Below, in pieces: positions 35,411 to 45,538 of a stretch of DNA of 64,000 nt; the stretch's first letter is position 1, and each line of letters begins with the position of its first letter. A program made the position numbers and the translations under genes. This stretch comes from Sporothrix humicola. Taxonomy: Eukaryota > Ascomycota > Sordariomycetes > Ophiostomatales > Ophiostomataceae. The stretch is taken from positions 1-64,000 of the forward strand of contig WNYE01000117.1 in the NCBI GenBank assembly GCA_021396245.1, read 5' to 3'. A model generated the notes under the pieces. The model saw nothing but the letters and a program-made list of their open reading frames with translations. It was not told where the DNA came from and did not search any database.

Positions 35411-36325
35411 ATGTCCGTCGCAGAATACTCTGACCGTCGGGTTGATATCCCGGCGGAACTCAACCTCTCCAGCCTCGCCGGCAAGTCGGTCATCGTGACG
35501 GGCGGTGCTAGCGGGCTAGGCCTGGCATATGCCCAGGCGTTTGTCAAGGCCGGCGCGTTTGTCACGATTGTCGACTTTAATCCGACAGCCGGGGCCGCCG
35601 CCGAGGCCGAGCTGGCGCCCAACGCCGTGTTTGCGCAGTGCGACGTGCGCAAGTGGGAGGACCTTGTAGCGGCGTTTGAGAAAGCGGTGGCATCGTCACC
35701 ACGGCATAGCGTCGATGTCGTCATCTCCAATGCAGGCACGATTGGCGCGGACGCCGTCTACACGCACGACGACCCGGCCCTGCCGCCCGTCAAGCCCGAT
35801 CTGCGGACCGTCGACATCAACCTGTACGGAACCATCTACACAGCCAAGCTGGCCATGCACTACTTCCGGCGGCAGCCTGTTGACAAGGACCACGACCGCT
35901 GTCTGATCATCAAGGGCAGCATTGCCGCCTACGCCGACCAGCCCGGCTCGCCGCAGTACAACATCTCCAAATGGGGCACCCGCGGCCTCTTCCGCAACCT
36001 GCGGCGCACATCACACCGTGATGATATTAGGGTCAACTTTGTGGCGCCGTGGTACGTGCGCACGCCGATCCTGTCGGCCAAAGTCATCGACTATCTCGAG
36101 GGCAAGGGCGTCAGGTTTGCCACCGTCGACGACTGTGCCAGCGCCATGCTCAACATTGCGTCGGACCAGTCCATCCACGGCCGCGCCTTTGGCATTGTGC
36201 CGCGTGAAGAGGCGCCGCACGGCTATGTTGACCTGGACCACGACGACTACAAGGAGGGCGATTTTATGAAGGGCTGGCAGGAGACGGTGCTCGCCACGGC
36301 CCAGAGCATTGTTGATCTGGCGTGA
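35411..36325 (+). CDS. Short-chain dehydrogenase/reductase (15-PGDH-like classical SDR)
   Basis: 304 aa, single exon, no signal or anchor. It is an NAD(P)-dependent alcohol/ketone oxidoreductase by family. Cofactor motif TGGASGLG is at 30-37. Asp55 in VTIVDFN after beta-2 suggests NAD rather than NADP. NAG lies within VISNAGTIG (107-109). The catalytic residues are Ser170 (IKGSIAAY), Tyr183 and Lys187 (YNISK). The C-terminus is longer than a core SDR and rich in His/Asp (GYVDLDHDDYKEGDFMKGW). It shares a promoter with the HSL-type hydrolase and converges with the BVMO gene 293 bp downstream. A plausible job is oxidation of a secondary alcohol to the BVMO's ketone substrate. Confidence 0.92.
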   Translation: MSVAEYSDRRVDIPAELNLSSLAGKSVIVTGGASGLGLAYAQAFVKAGAFVTIVDFNPTAGAAAEAELAPNAVFAQCDVRKWEDLVAAFEKAVASSPRHSVDVVISNAGTIGADAVYTHDDPALPPVKPDLRTVDINLYGTIYTAKLAMHYFRRQPVDKDHDRCLIIKGSIAAYADQPGSPQYNISKWGTRGLFRNLRRTSHRDDIRVNFVAPWYVRTPILSAKVIDYLEGKGVRFATVDDCASAMLNIASDQSIHGRAFGIVPREEAPHGYVDLDHDDYKEGDFMKGWQETVLATAQSIVDLA

Positions 36326-36618
36326 GGGGTGTCTCGCTTTTCTTGAATTCAATGAATAATACTCTTTTTTTCCTAACACGTAATATGCTGTTTGGTTGAT
36401 TGTTCGTGAACGTATTGTGACATAATAACAGGCTTCGCGTGAAGGGATTATGGCACTTGGTTTTTTCACAGAAGACATGAAATTAACAAAAATTTACTGA
36501 GTTAACTTAACACAAGACAGTGGGAAGGACTTTAGTCTATTGTATTTTTGATAGTTTTAACGGTTTATTCAAGCACAACATTTAATGAATATATACATCA
36601 TATTTTGGGCATACACGC

Positions 36619-38363
36619 CTACGCCTTCTCACCGCGGATCACGGTGAAACCATCGAAATTCTCCAGCGCGGCACGGCACTCGACCTCGTACTGCTGGATG
36701 CCGCCCAGGTAATTCAATTGCTCGCGCTTCTTGCCCGGGATGTTGGCACCCATGTACCACGAGTCGGTCAGCGGCAGCAGGGTCTTGTCGTTGGCGTCCT
36801 GGATGGCCTGCTTCCACTTCTCCTCGGCCGGCCGCTGGGCCTCGATGGAGACAATGCTTTCGGACCGGATCTTCTTGAGGTAGTCGAGGATGACGTCGAC
36901 CTGCACCTCGATAAATACAGGACCGTTCGTGAAGGCAGTGGGCGCCTGCGGGCCGTAGACCATGAAAAGGTTGGGGCAGCCGCTTGAAAACATGCCGAGG
37001 TGCGTAAAGACGCCGTCCTGCCAGCGCTCCTTGAAGGTGACGCCGTCGTTGCCCTTGATGTTCATGTTGGTCAGGCTGCCGGTCATGGCGTCAAAGCCCG
37101 TGGCCATGACCACAATATCAAAGGCGCGCTCGTTGCCGTCGGCCGTGCGGATGCCCTTCTCGGTAAACTCGTCAATGGCGTTGGCCTTGAGGTCGATGAC
37201 GTCGACGTTGTCCTGGTCGATGCACTCGTAGTAGTCCTGCTCGAGACTGCTGCGCTTGGTGCCAAAGGCAAACGGCGGCTTCTCGGGCACCAAAAAGGCC
37301 GCCTTTGCCGGGTTCTTGACCCGCGGCCGCGTCTTCTTCGCCCAGAACGCGTACATCAGCTCGCCGGCCTTGGCGTTGGTCAGGAAATCGCGGTGGTTTG
37401 CCTGGTTGAAGTTGAACCCGCCGCGGATCCACAGCTCTTCCCACAGCTCCTCGCGCTCGGCGTCCGTCAGGTCAAACGTCGAACCAGGACGCGGGTCGTA
37501 GCCCAGGCCCGACTTGGTGGCCCGGCAGCGAGCGAGCAGGCCGCTGTAGATGGACTTGTTGATGCGCTGCTCAAACTCGCTAATGCCGCGCTGGAACATG
37601 GGCAGCGAGATGCTGGCCGTGCGGATGTACACTGTCAGGTGCTGCGCCTGCTTGGCAATTTCCTGCGTGCACTGCACGGCCGTCGCACCCGAGCCGATAA
37701 TGGCCACGCGTTTGCTCTTGGTGATGCTCGCGTCCGCATTGTTGGGCCACCGTGTCGAGTGGATCATCTCGCCCTTGTACTTGTCCAGGCCCTTGAAGTT
37801 GGGGAAGTGCGGCTTGAACGAGCTGCCGGTCGCGCAAATCAAAAACCGGCAGACGGCCGTCGCGCCGTTCTCGGCCTTGACCGTCCATTTTGCCGTCGTG
37901 GAGTCATACTGCACGTCGACAACCGTGGTGTTGAACGACACATCCTTGGACAGCTCCAGTGTCTTGTCGACGTGCTTGAAATACTCCTTGAGCTCCTCGC
38001 CGCTGGGAAACCGCTCCTTGAAGTTCCACTTGCGCCACACCTCCGGCATCGAGTACTGGTAGTACGGAATTTCGCTGTCCACGCGAGCGCCGGGGTCTTT
38101 CGGGTCTCAGGTCAGTAGAATTCATTTGAATAGTCTTTTCTACTTCGGCTACACTTACATGTGTTCCAATGCCACACGCCGCCGAGATAGCTGCCGGCCT
38201 CGAAGAGGTGCGCCTTGAAGCCTTGTTGGCGCAGTCGGTACAAGGAATAGCATCCGCCAAAACCGGCCCCGATGACGAGCACGTCTAGGTCGAGAGACGT
38301 GCTGGATGTGCCGTTCGTACCATTCGTGCCGTTGGGTGCACCGTTGCCGTTTGTTGACGACAT
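36619..38363 (-). CDS. Flavin monooxygenase of the Baeyer-Villiger (BVMO) type
   Basis: 563 aa. Exons (minus) are 38363..38159 and 38105..36619. The 53-bp intron rejoins WHWNT|YPKDPGARVDSE, the conserved segment after the FAD site. Two Rossmann motifs are present: GAGFGG (32-37, FAD) and GSGATA (206-211, NADPH). Between them lies the BVMO fingerprint region YKGEMIHSTRWP (178-189), where the first position is Tyr instead of the usual Phe; His184 and Trp188 are kept. ATGFD near residue 400 is another family motif. It inserts oxygen next to a carbonyl using NADPH and O2, making an ester or lactone. The N-terminus has an NGTNGTNGT repeat of unknown meaning. It is head-to-head with a FabG-like SDR. 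Confidence 0.93.
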
Positions 38364-39425
38364 TGTGATTTGTGGCCGTCGTGATGTGTCTGTGTTGGTT
38401 GCTTGGTTGATTTTTGATTTTTGATTTTGTGTTTTCTGTTTTTGTTCTTTATTTTTGTATTTCAAACGACTGTCGAACAGCGTCATGTATATGCTATTCT
38501 ATCCTGATCATGAAAGCCTCCCTCGATTAACGGCCGAAGCGCCGACAACCCCTCTTCACGACACATTATCGCGACTTAAATCAACTTTCCCAAGTCGACG
38601 TACATGGGGTTGCCCACACCCTGCGGCTAGACATTGCCAAGTTGCGGCCATAAAGCCCACAAAGCGGAGTGCCTACTGGATGGATGCTAGGATAGCCGAT
38701 CAACGAACCCCGACTTGCGACTTGGACCAAAATGAAAATGTGCTAAACCCACTGTTGGGGTCAACCTTCCCCGTCTTCCCCGTATGCTTTAGCTCGGAGT
38801 TCATACCCGAAGAGAGACAAAGCCATACAATTCGGCCACGGCCCGAGGAATTCGTACCTAGATGCGTTTAGTTTGGATTTAATTGCAAACAGAGCAGCGC
38901 AGATAACACGAAAATTAGAGTCGGTGCCAGCCGACGTCGCATGCGGCCTCAATTCAAACAGACCACAACTCACACAAGTGGCATCATTTCGTGGGTTTGT
39001 ACCGGAGGTTGACCGTGTCTAATATCTTGAATGAAAGGAAAAGAGAATAAGCCGTAAGAAGAGGCACATGTGACAATTCCGGCCCTCGTATTTCTTCAAC
39101 GGCCGGCACTAATACTCCGCAAATGTACTCCGCAAGATATACTCCGCAAAACGCAGGATGCTGTGTAATGTAGTGTGTGATTCGGTGTTTACCGACCAAC
39201 ATGAATGAGGAGGACATGGCCAGACACCAGGCCTGTCATTGGACTGGAGAAAGAGAACTTGGAGACAGTCCAAAGACAGCTCGCGAGATAAAGGAAGGGG
39301 CGAAGAGGCGAACACGGAAAAGTAAACAAACAAACGAGGACACATCATACGATCTACGGTATCGTGGGCAGAAATTGACAGTCGACGCATCCAAAGCCAA
39401 GACACAATCAACGACACAGACAATC
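38364..39425. promoter_or_regulatory. Divergent promoter 2 of the accessory cluster (BVMO / SDR)
   Basis: 1062 bp between start codons. It carries three evenly spaced TACTCCGCAA sites (39113-39149) and a CGGCCGGC element just upstream. No open reading frame is credible. Confidence 0.55.
39113..39149. promoter_or_regulatory. Triplet of TACTCCGCAA direct repeats
   Basis: TACTCCGCAA starts at 39113, 39126 and 39140 (spacing 13 and 14 bp). Each contains CTCCG, that is CGGAG on the other strand, a half-site typical of Zn2Cys6 activators. It sits in the shared BVMO/SDR promoter. Confidence 0.6.
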
Positions 39426-40687
39426 ATGGCTGCACCAAAGCTGAACTTTCCCCAGGGAATGCTGGCAGGTATGACATCACAGTCGATATTCCGATATTGT
39501 TCCCTTTTCCAGACATCGCCACTGACAAACAGGCCAAACGGCCATTATTACGGGCGCTGCACAGGGCATCGGTGCCGAGACGGCCCTCTTGTTCTCCCGC
39601 GAAGGATGCAAGGTCGTCATTGCGGACATTGACGGCAAAAAGGCAGAGGCCACGGCCCAATCGATCATCGCGGACGGCGGCGCGGCGATTGCTGTCGGCG
39701 GCGATATCACAGACAACGAAAGCATCGCGAGCCTTGTCAAGCAGGCAGCCGAGTTCGGCGGCGGCAAAATTCACATTATCGTCAACAACGCCGGCTATGC
39801 CTGGGACTCCCCGATCAACGAAATCATCGACAAGCAGTGGGAGACGATCATCTCGTTGCACAACACGGCGCCCTTCAAGCTGATCCGCGAGGCCGCGCCG
39901 TATTTCATGGTCAAGGACGGCGAGCCGCGGTCGATTGTCAACATCTCGTCGACGTCGGGTGTCTATGGCAACGCGGGCCAGGCGAGCTACGCGCTGGCCA
40001 AGGCCGGCCTGATCGGGCTCACAAAGACGGTCGCCCAGGAATGGGGCCCCGAGTACGGGGTCAGGTGCAACGCCGTGGCTTTCGGGGCGATCAAGACGCG
40101 TCTCACACAGGCACCCGAAGGCGAGTACGTCGTGCGGCCGGACGGCACGAAACACGCAGTCGGCTTTCACGGAGGATACGACGAGGAGGAAAAATGGGTC
40201 GGTGACATTCCGCTACGGCGCATCGGCACGCCGACGGATGCAGCACGGGCCGTGCTGGGTGTTGTGTCGCCACTGTTTTCGTACATGACAGGCCAGGTGA
40301 GCATGCGATCCCTTTTGAGATCCGTTTTGGGACGATCCCCTCCTTTTTCGAGCAGGGAGCGGTTTACCCGGTTGCGACGCAACATCCATGCTGACGACTG
40401 CTTTCTTTTCTTTTCGTTTCTGTCCCACTTCCCCTCAACAGACAATAATGGTAAGAGCCCCCGCGTTGTGCGCTGTGCGTTGTCAACTTGTGGACGATTC
40501 ACTGTGCCAATTGCATATTATTTGCATTTGCATGGCGATTGCATGGCGATTGCAGGTCGACCGCATGTCAATTGCATGTCAATTGCATGAGCTGATCTCG
40601 TTTTGTATCTGCTTTTGGATCTCGTTTATTTCTATTAATAATGGCTAATGGCATGTGCAGGTTTCTGGCGGTCGCGGCGGCATGTAG
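39426..40687 (+). CDS. FabG-like short-chain dehydrogenase/reductase with a 9-nt microexon
   Basis: 280 aa from four exons: 39426..39468, 39533..40296, 40442..40450 and 40661..40687. The introns are 64, 145 and 210 bp. The small third exon (codons T-I-M) and 9-codon fourth exon rebuild the C-terminal motif TGQTIMVSGGRGGM, the FabG-family strand and turn usually seen as TGQ-hydrophobic-x-V-x-GG. Cofactor motif TGAAQGIG is at 21-28; Asp46 and Asp48 follow beta-2 (IADID). NNAG is at 99-102. The catalytic residues are Ser153/154, Tyr167 and Lys171 (YALAK). It is an NAD(P)-dependent oxidoreductase sharing a promoter with the BVMO gene. The order SDR then BVMO would fit alcohol-to-ketone-to-ester chemistry. 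Confidence 0.9.
40442..40450 (+). other. Nine-nucleotide microexon of the FabG-like SDR
   Basis: The sequence reads CAACAG|ACAATAATG|GTAAGA, so strong 3' and 5' splice sites directly flank three codons. Skipping it keeps the frame but deletes three residues of the conserved C-terminal strand. Confidence 0.8.
40531..40585. repeat. Paired 11-bp tandem repeats in SDR intron 3
   Basis: CATGGCGATTG occurs twice (40531-40541, 40542-40552) and CATGTCAATTG twice (40564-40574, 40575-40585), all in the 210-bp intron after the microexon. These could help expand the intron or affect splicing; nothing is shown. Confidence 0.8.
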
Positions 40688-42242
40688 CGCCCAAAAGAGG
40701 ACTGAAAATGACAAGAGAAAGGAGAGGCACATGCAGAACATGTCGCTTGACATCTCGTTGCTCTTCGTTGCATTTCAATCGACAAAAGAGGAAGACACAG
40801 GGAAGCGTCCAGAACACGGAATCAAACGCAATTTTGGACGAGAAAAGCCGGAATACCCGGTTGAGCCAGTTCTCAGCCAAAAGGCTCAAAATGCTCCAGT
40901 GCTGTGCATTACGCAGCCAGGTGGTAATATTGTTTCTGCAGGCCAATTCTTGGTAGATTGCAACGTCGACAGGCGCGTGGAAAGCAAGGTGACAAAAGAC
41001 AGCAAAGGGGACAGGCATTTCAGGCTTTTTTCGGCATGGTAAAAAAAGACAATTACCACCTCATGGTACCCAATCGCATCTCGTCGCGTCGGTGTGTCTG
41101 CCTTTTTGAGCAGAGGTTTTAACTGAGCTATTAACCCGTTTCCAACACAAGTTGCGCGCGTCCATATGCAAGAAGCATTTCGCTTGTCTTTAGAGCATCT
41201 TGCCGACCAAAATACGACGTACGGAGTACGGAGGTACTTGTTCTTGACTTTGCTTGATCAGTCCAGCCGCCCACCGTGCTCCATTGTGTTCCATTTTGCC
41301 CCATTGTTCCCCGTTGCCCCCCATTATACCCCTGTCGCATTCGGTCTGTTGACTGCTTTTGTCACTTTTTGTCGCTTTTTGGCCTTCTCGAAGAATGGTT
41401 CGCATGGTCTTTGCATGGTCTTTGCATGCACCTGCAGCCAAACATGTCCACTTTTTTCCCTTTTTCTTTTCGAGTACGACGTACGACAAGACTCGTTCTC
41501 GCTTTGGAGCTCTTCCCTATCATCGGCTGCTATTGTCGCCTTCTCGTCGCCATTTGTACTCCCATGTCACGGAGCAAATCCGCCATTCACCTGAAAAAAA
41601 GAGCAAACTCTGAACAACCACACCGGTAACGGGACGGCAGGGATATTGGCCCAATACTCTCCAATACGCACAAGTAACCCCCCAACCCACCCAAAGACTC
41701 CTCAACCCCCTCAATATCGATGCAAGGCACGCATGGTGCATTTGGCGGTACCACGAAAATGGGGAATATGGGCCCCGCCATTGTTATTTATACGACATTA
41801 GAAGGACAGGAAGGGCAGGAAGGGTAAGATGCAACAATATAGACCATGCCAGATACTCCCCAATTCTCCCCAATACGCCCAAATACACGGAGTAGATACA
41901 GGCTATACGGAGCAGCGGCCAGGACAAGAACGACAAGGCCAGGTAGCGTGGCCCGTTCGGGTTGAAGGAGGCGAGAGTGCGTCGTACGTATTCCGTATGA
42001 CACGATGTAAATGTGCCTTTTCTATATTTGCTTTTTCCTACGACGTACTCCGTACTCCGCACAATATAATTGTCCACACATGCGACGAACGGTTCCTTAT
42101 GTTTATGTATATATTGCCTCCCGCCACGACGGTTCCAGTGCAAAGTCTATTATGATTTTCCTCACTTGAATTATTGTCCGTCCCATTGCTTGACATTGCC
42201 ATCTTCCTCACAATACTTTTGTCAAGTCCAATTCCCTCCACA
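40688..42242. promoter_or_regulatory. 1.55-kb upstream region of the carboxylesterase, rich in CGGAGTA motifs
   Basis: No gene seen. CGGAGTA/TACTCCG copies lie at 41220-41237 (two overlapping), 41888-41894, 42046-42052 and 42053-42060, with a variant (TACGGAGC) at 41906. Repeated CCCAATACGCC/CCCAATACTC-like strings lie at 41645-41885. Confidence 0.5.
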
Positions 42243-44105
42243 ATGGCGCGTAGCACGTTTGCTGCCGTGGCTGTTGCCCTGGCCGGCCTTGCCCGTCTTT
42301 CGACAGCCGCACCGGCATCTTCACCCGACACACTCAGTTCTCTCGGCTTGACGGCGTTCCCGTCGCCGCCAGCACAGGGCAGCGACGCGCTCACGGTCAA
42401 CCTGGGCTACGGCGTCTACCAGGGCACGCACAACGCGACAACCAACCTCAACGAGTGGCGAGGCATTGGCTTTGCGGCGCCGCCCGTCGGCAAACTGCGC
42501 TGGCAGGCGCCGCGCGTGCCCAAGACAAACACGACGGTCGTGCACGCCGACACGTTCGGGCCGACCTGTCCGTACTCGCCGCCGTCGGTGCCAGGAACGC
42601 CGTTCACGCCAGGCAACGAGGACTGCTTGTACCTGAACGTGTACGCGCCCGCATCCAAAAAGGCGGCAGCCGCCGATGCCGATGCAAGCACGGCAGACAA
42701 AAAGCCGGCGGCCAAGCTGCCCGTGCTTGTCTACATCCACGGCGGTGGCTATGGCTGCGGCGACGGCCGCTATGACATGAGCGGGCTGATCAACGACAAC
42801 AACAACGAGATTGTCGCCGTGACGATCCAGTACCGCCTGGGCGCGTTCGGCTGGCTGTCGTCGGCCGATGTGCACAAGAACGGCGTCGTCAATGCCGGTC
42901 TGCTCGACCAGGTGCAGGCGCTGCAGTGGATCCAGAACTACATTAGCCTGTTCGGCGGCGACCCGGACCGCGTCACGATCTCGGGCGAGTCGGCCGGCGC
43001 CGGATCGGTCATGTACCACGCGCTGGGCTTTGGCGGCAACTCGCCCGTCTCGCTGTTCCGCAACGGCATTGCTGCCTCGCCGTACCTGGTGCCGCAGTAC
43101 AACTACGACGCCGCCGTGCCAACGCAGCGCTACCACGACTTCGCCACGGCGGCCGGCTGCGGTTCTGCCACCAACATCTTTGCCTGTCTCGTGGCTGCCG
43201 ACACGTGGGCGCTGCAGTATGCCAGCTCCAATGTTTCGGTCCAGCAGACCGCCTACGCCATCTGGCCGTTTGTGCCCGTGACGGACGGCGTCTATGTGCG
43301 CCAGCGCCCGAGCGTCCAGCTTGCGTCGGGGAGTGTCAACGGCGTGAACCTGCTGGTGGGCAACAACGCTGACGAGGGTGCGCTTTTCGTGCCCGGCGGC
43401 ATCTCGACCGACGCCCAGCTGGTGTCCTGGATCCACTCGGCCTTCCCTGGCCTTTCGGACGCCAACGTGACTGCCCTCATTGCTGCCTACCCGGGCACAC
43501 CGGGCTACAACTCGAGCAACGGGCTGCTCTTTGAGACAAACGGTATTTCTGCGCCGACAGCCAACGATGTCTCCCAGGCCGGCGCCGGTATTCAGCAGCG
43601 CGCCTACAACATGTACGCCGAGGCCACCTTTGTCTGCCCGGCTTACTGGCTGGCCGGTGCCTTTACACCCGCCAACCACAAGAAGACCGCCTTCCAGTAC
43701 CAGTACTCGGTCCCCTTTGCCTTCCACGGCAGTGATCTCGCCGCCTACCTGGGCCCCGCCACTGCCAACCAGGGCCCCAACTTTGTCGTCGCCTTCCGCC
43801 AGCTCTGGGGCGGTTTAGCCGTGCGCGACGACCCGTCCATCATCACGACGCCCAACCGCGTCAACTCGGGCCTCTCTCACTTTGACTTCCCGTCGTGGAC
43901 GTCCTCAAGCCACTCGATCGTCAACCTCAACCAGACCGGCGGCGTGCCCGTCGAGGTGCCCGAGTTCTGGGGCGGCCTGTCCCTGCAGTACAACGACCCC
44001 GGCCTGCAGAACCACTTCACCGTGGCCAACGCTGCCACTTGGGAGGGCGGCCGTGCCCAGCGCTGCGCTTTCTGGAAGTCCGTCGCTGATTATTTGCCGC
44101 AGTGA
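42243..44105 (+). CDS. Secreted type-B carboxylesterase
   Basis: 620 aa, single exon. The start is the ATG at 42243 (MARSTFAAVAVALAGLARLSTAAP), a clear signal peptide; the upstream in-frame codons are leader. It belongs to the esterase/lipase (cholinesterase-like) alpha/beta-hydrolase family. Signatures are EDCLYLNVYAP, oxyanion HGGGY, nucleophile Ser250 in GESAGAGS, acid Glu378 in NNADEGALF, and His546 in GLSHFDF. A short Ala/Asp/Lys-rich insert (KKAAAADADASTADKKPAAK) before the oxyanion strand is unusual. It hydrolyses carboxylic esters outside the cell or in the secretory path. It lies within the cluster and transcribes towards the ADH gene (convergent, 368 bp). Confidence 0.94.
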   Translation: MARSTFAAVAVALAGLARLSTAAPASSPDTLSSLGLTAFPSPPAQGSDALTVNLGYGVYQGTHNATTNLNEWRGIGFAAPPVGKLRWQAPRVPKTNTTVVHADTFGPTCPYSPPSVPGTPFTPGNEDCLYLNVYAPASKKAAAADADASTADKKPAAKLPVLVYIHGGGYGCGDGRYDMSGLINDNNNEIVAVTIQYRLGAFGWLSSADVHKNGVVNAGLLDQVQALQWIQNYISLFGGDPDRVTISGESAGAGSVMYHALGFGGNSPVSLFRNGIAASPYLVPQYNYDAAVPTQRYHDFATAAGCGSATNIFACLVAADTWALQYASSNVSVQQTAYAIWPFVPVTDGVYVRQRPSVQLASGSVNGVNLLVGNNADEGALFVPGGISTDAQLVSWIHSAFPGLSDANVTALIAAYPGTPGYNSSNGLLFETNGISAPTANDVSQAGAGIQQRAYNMYAEATFVCPAYWLAGAFTPANHKKTAFQYQYSVPFAFHGSDLAAYLGPATANQGPNFVVAFRQLWGGLAVRDDPSIITTPNRVNSGLSHFDFPSWTSSSHSIVNLNQTGGVPVEVPEFWGGLSLQYNDPGLQNHFTVANAATWEGGRAQRCAFWKSVADYLPQ

Positions 44106-44473
44106 GGGTGGAGAGGGGGCGTATTCTTGAGATGAAGAGGATTTAGATGCCGGCGTATCGGTGTACGGCAGGGAGCTATAATTATGTCATCAGTGTAAAT
44201 ACAAAACAATGATATTCGAGTTCAAATAAGAAATGCATGACGAATATACCGCTGTTGTTGGTGTTGCTGTTGTTGTGTGCTGTTTTTGCCAGAGGGCCAT
44301 TCCACTTGGAGAAGGAGCTCGGTGTCGCCCAGGGAAAGAGCGCGGGTGCGGCCCGGTCCGCCAAATGCTATTACAATGTCTGCAAATACGCCTTTGCTAG
44401 ATGTAATAATCTCTGTAATAATTCTCTGTCTCTTCTATGTACACATTATGAAAGGAGACTGATGCCTCGTCGA
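44106..44473. other. Convergent 3' interval (carboxylesterase / ADH)
   Basis: 368 bp of 3' flanks. Nothing else was seen. Confidence 0.45.
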
Positions 44474-45538
44474 CTACTTAACCAGCACAACACGGCCGGT
44501 CACCTTTCCTTTGCGGAGCAGGTCCATGGCCTCGTTGACAGAGTCCCACGGCATCTTTTGAACCGGCACTGGGCTGAGCTTGTTCTGCTTGGCAAGCTCA
44601 ACCAGTCTCTGCAGCTGTTCCAGGTTACCGGTGATATTCGAGTAGATGGTTAGGCCCTTGAAGATGTTGGCCACGAGCGAGAGCTCCAGAGAGCCGCCCA
44701 TCACGCCGACCTGCACCCACTTGGCGCCCTTGGCCACAAGACCGTTGACCATAGTGGCCGTGGCAGAGCTGTTGACAAAATCGACAACGGCAATCAGCAG
44801 ACCACCGGTCGCTTCGAGGATGGCCTTGGCCGGCTCGGGGCCAGATGTGTTGACAGTCTGGGTGGCGCCTGCTACCTTGGCGGCGGCGAGCTTGTCGTCA
44901 CTAATGTCCGCAACGACAATGTTCTCGTGCCCGTAAGATTTGAGGACGGAAATGGCCGACAGACCCAGGCCACCGGCGCCAATCAGCAGGACCGGCTCCT
45001 TTGGTGGCAGCGGCATGACCTTCTCGATCGATCCAAGAGTCGTGATGCCAGAGCAGCCGTATGTGCATGCCACGGCAGGGTCCAGATCGCCCAGATCAAC
45101 CAGGTATTTTGCGTCAGGCACAACAACATACTCGGCAAACCCGCCATTCTGCAGAGTGCCTAGGCCGCGCTGGCTGGCACACAAATTGTCTTCTTCCTGG
45201 CCGCATCGTGTGCACGCGCCGCAGCCCAGCCACGGGTACACAATCTGCTTCGATCCAATCGTGAGAGAAGGGGCGTCCGGTCCGGTGGCCGCCACCTCGC
45301 CCAGAATCTCGTGGCCCAGTGCCACTGGCAGCTTGATGCCGCGGTCCTTGACCTGGAAGATCTTGCCGCCGCCCATGTCGTAGAAGCCCTCGGCCGTGTG
45401 CAGGTCCGAGTGGCAGACGCCCGCGTGGGTGACTTTGATGAGAACTTCAGCACCCTTGATGGACGGGATCGGTTGTTGGATCTTCTGTAACGGCTTGTCC
45501 CATTCTACCAGCGCCCATACGTCCATGATGCCGGACAT
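44474..45538 (-). CDS. Zinc-dependent alcohol dehydrogenase (MDR superfamily)
   Basis: 354 aa, single exon, no targeting signal. It oxidises a primary or secondary alcohol with NAD(P)+. Catalytic zinc ligands are Cys42 (GVCHSDLH), His76-Glu77 (GHE) and Cys162 (GCSGITTLG). The structural zinc lobe is C106, C109, C112 and C120 (CGACTRCGQEEDNLC). The Rossmann motif is GAGGLG (187-192). A characteristic insert GFYDMGGGKIFQVKDRGIKLP sits between the first zinc ligand and GHE. I recall this insert from bacterial ADHs acting on hydroxy-acid or polymer-derived alcohols, so a bacterial-type origin is possible. It is head-to-head with an aldehyde dehydrogenase, forming an alcohol-to-acid oxidation pair. 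Confidence 0.94.
   Translation of the reverse strand: MSGIMDVWALVEWDKPLQKIQQPIPSIKGAEVLIKVTHAGVCHSDLHTAEGFYDMGGGKIFQVKDRGIKLPVALGHEILGEVAATGPDAPSLTIGSKQIVYPWLGCGACTRCGQEEDNLCASQRGLGTLQNGGFAEYVVVPDAKYLVDLGDLDPAVACTYGCSGITTLGSIEKVMPLPPKEPVLLIGAGGLGLSAISVLKSYGHENIVVADISDDKLAAAKVAGATQTVNTSGPEPAKAILEATGGLLIAVVDFVNSSATATMVNGLVAKGAKWVQVGVMGGSLELSLVANIFKGLTIYSNITGNLEQLQRLVELAKQNKLSPVPVQKMPWDSVNEAMDLLRKGKVTGRVVLVK

Noticed and set aside
37000..38118. 372-codon + strand frame
   Set aside because: It is antisense to the BVMO gene and crosses its intron. It has shadow-frame composition.
42321..43727. 468-codon minus-strand frame
   Set aside because: It is antisense to the carboxylesterase, has His/Arg/Val low-complexity composition and no recognisable domain.
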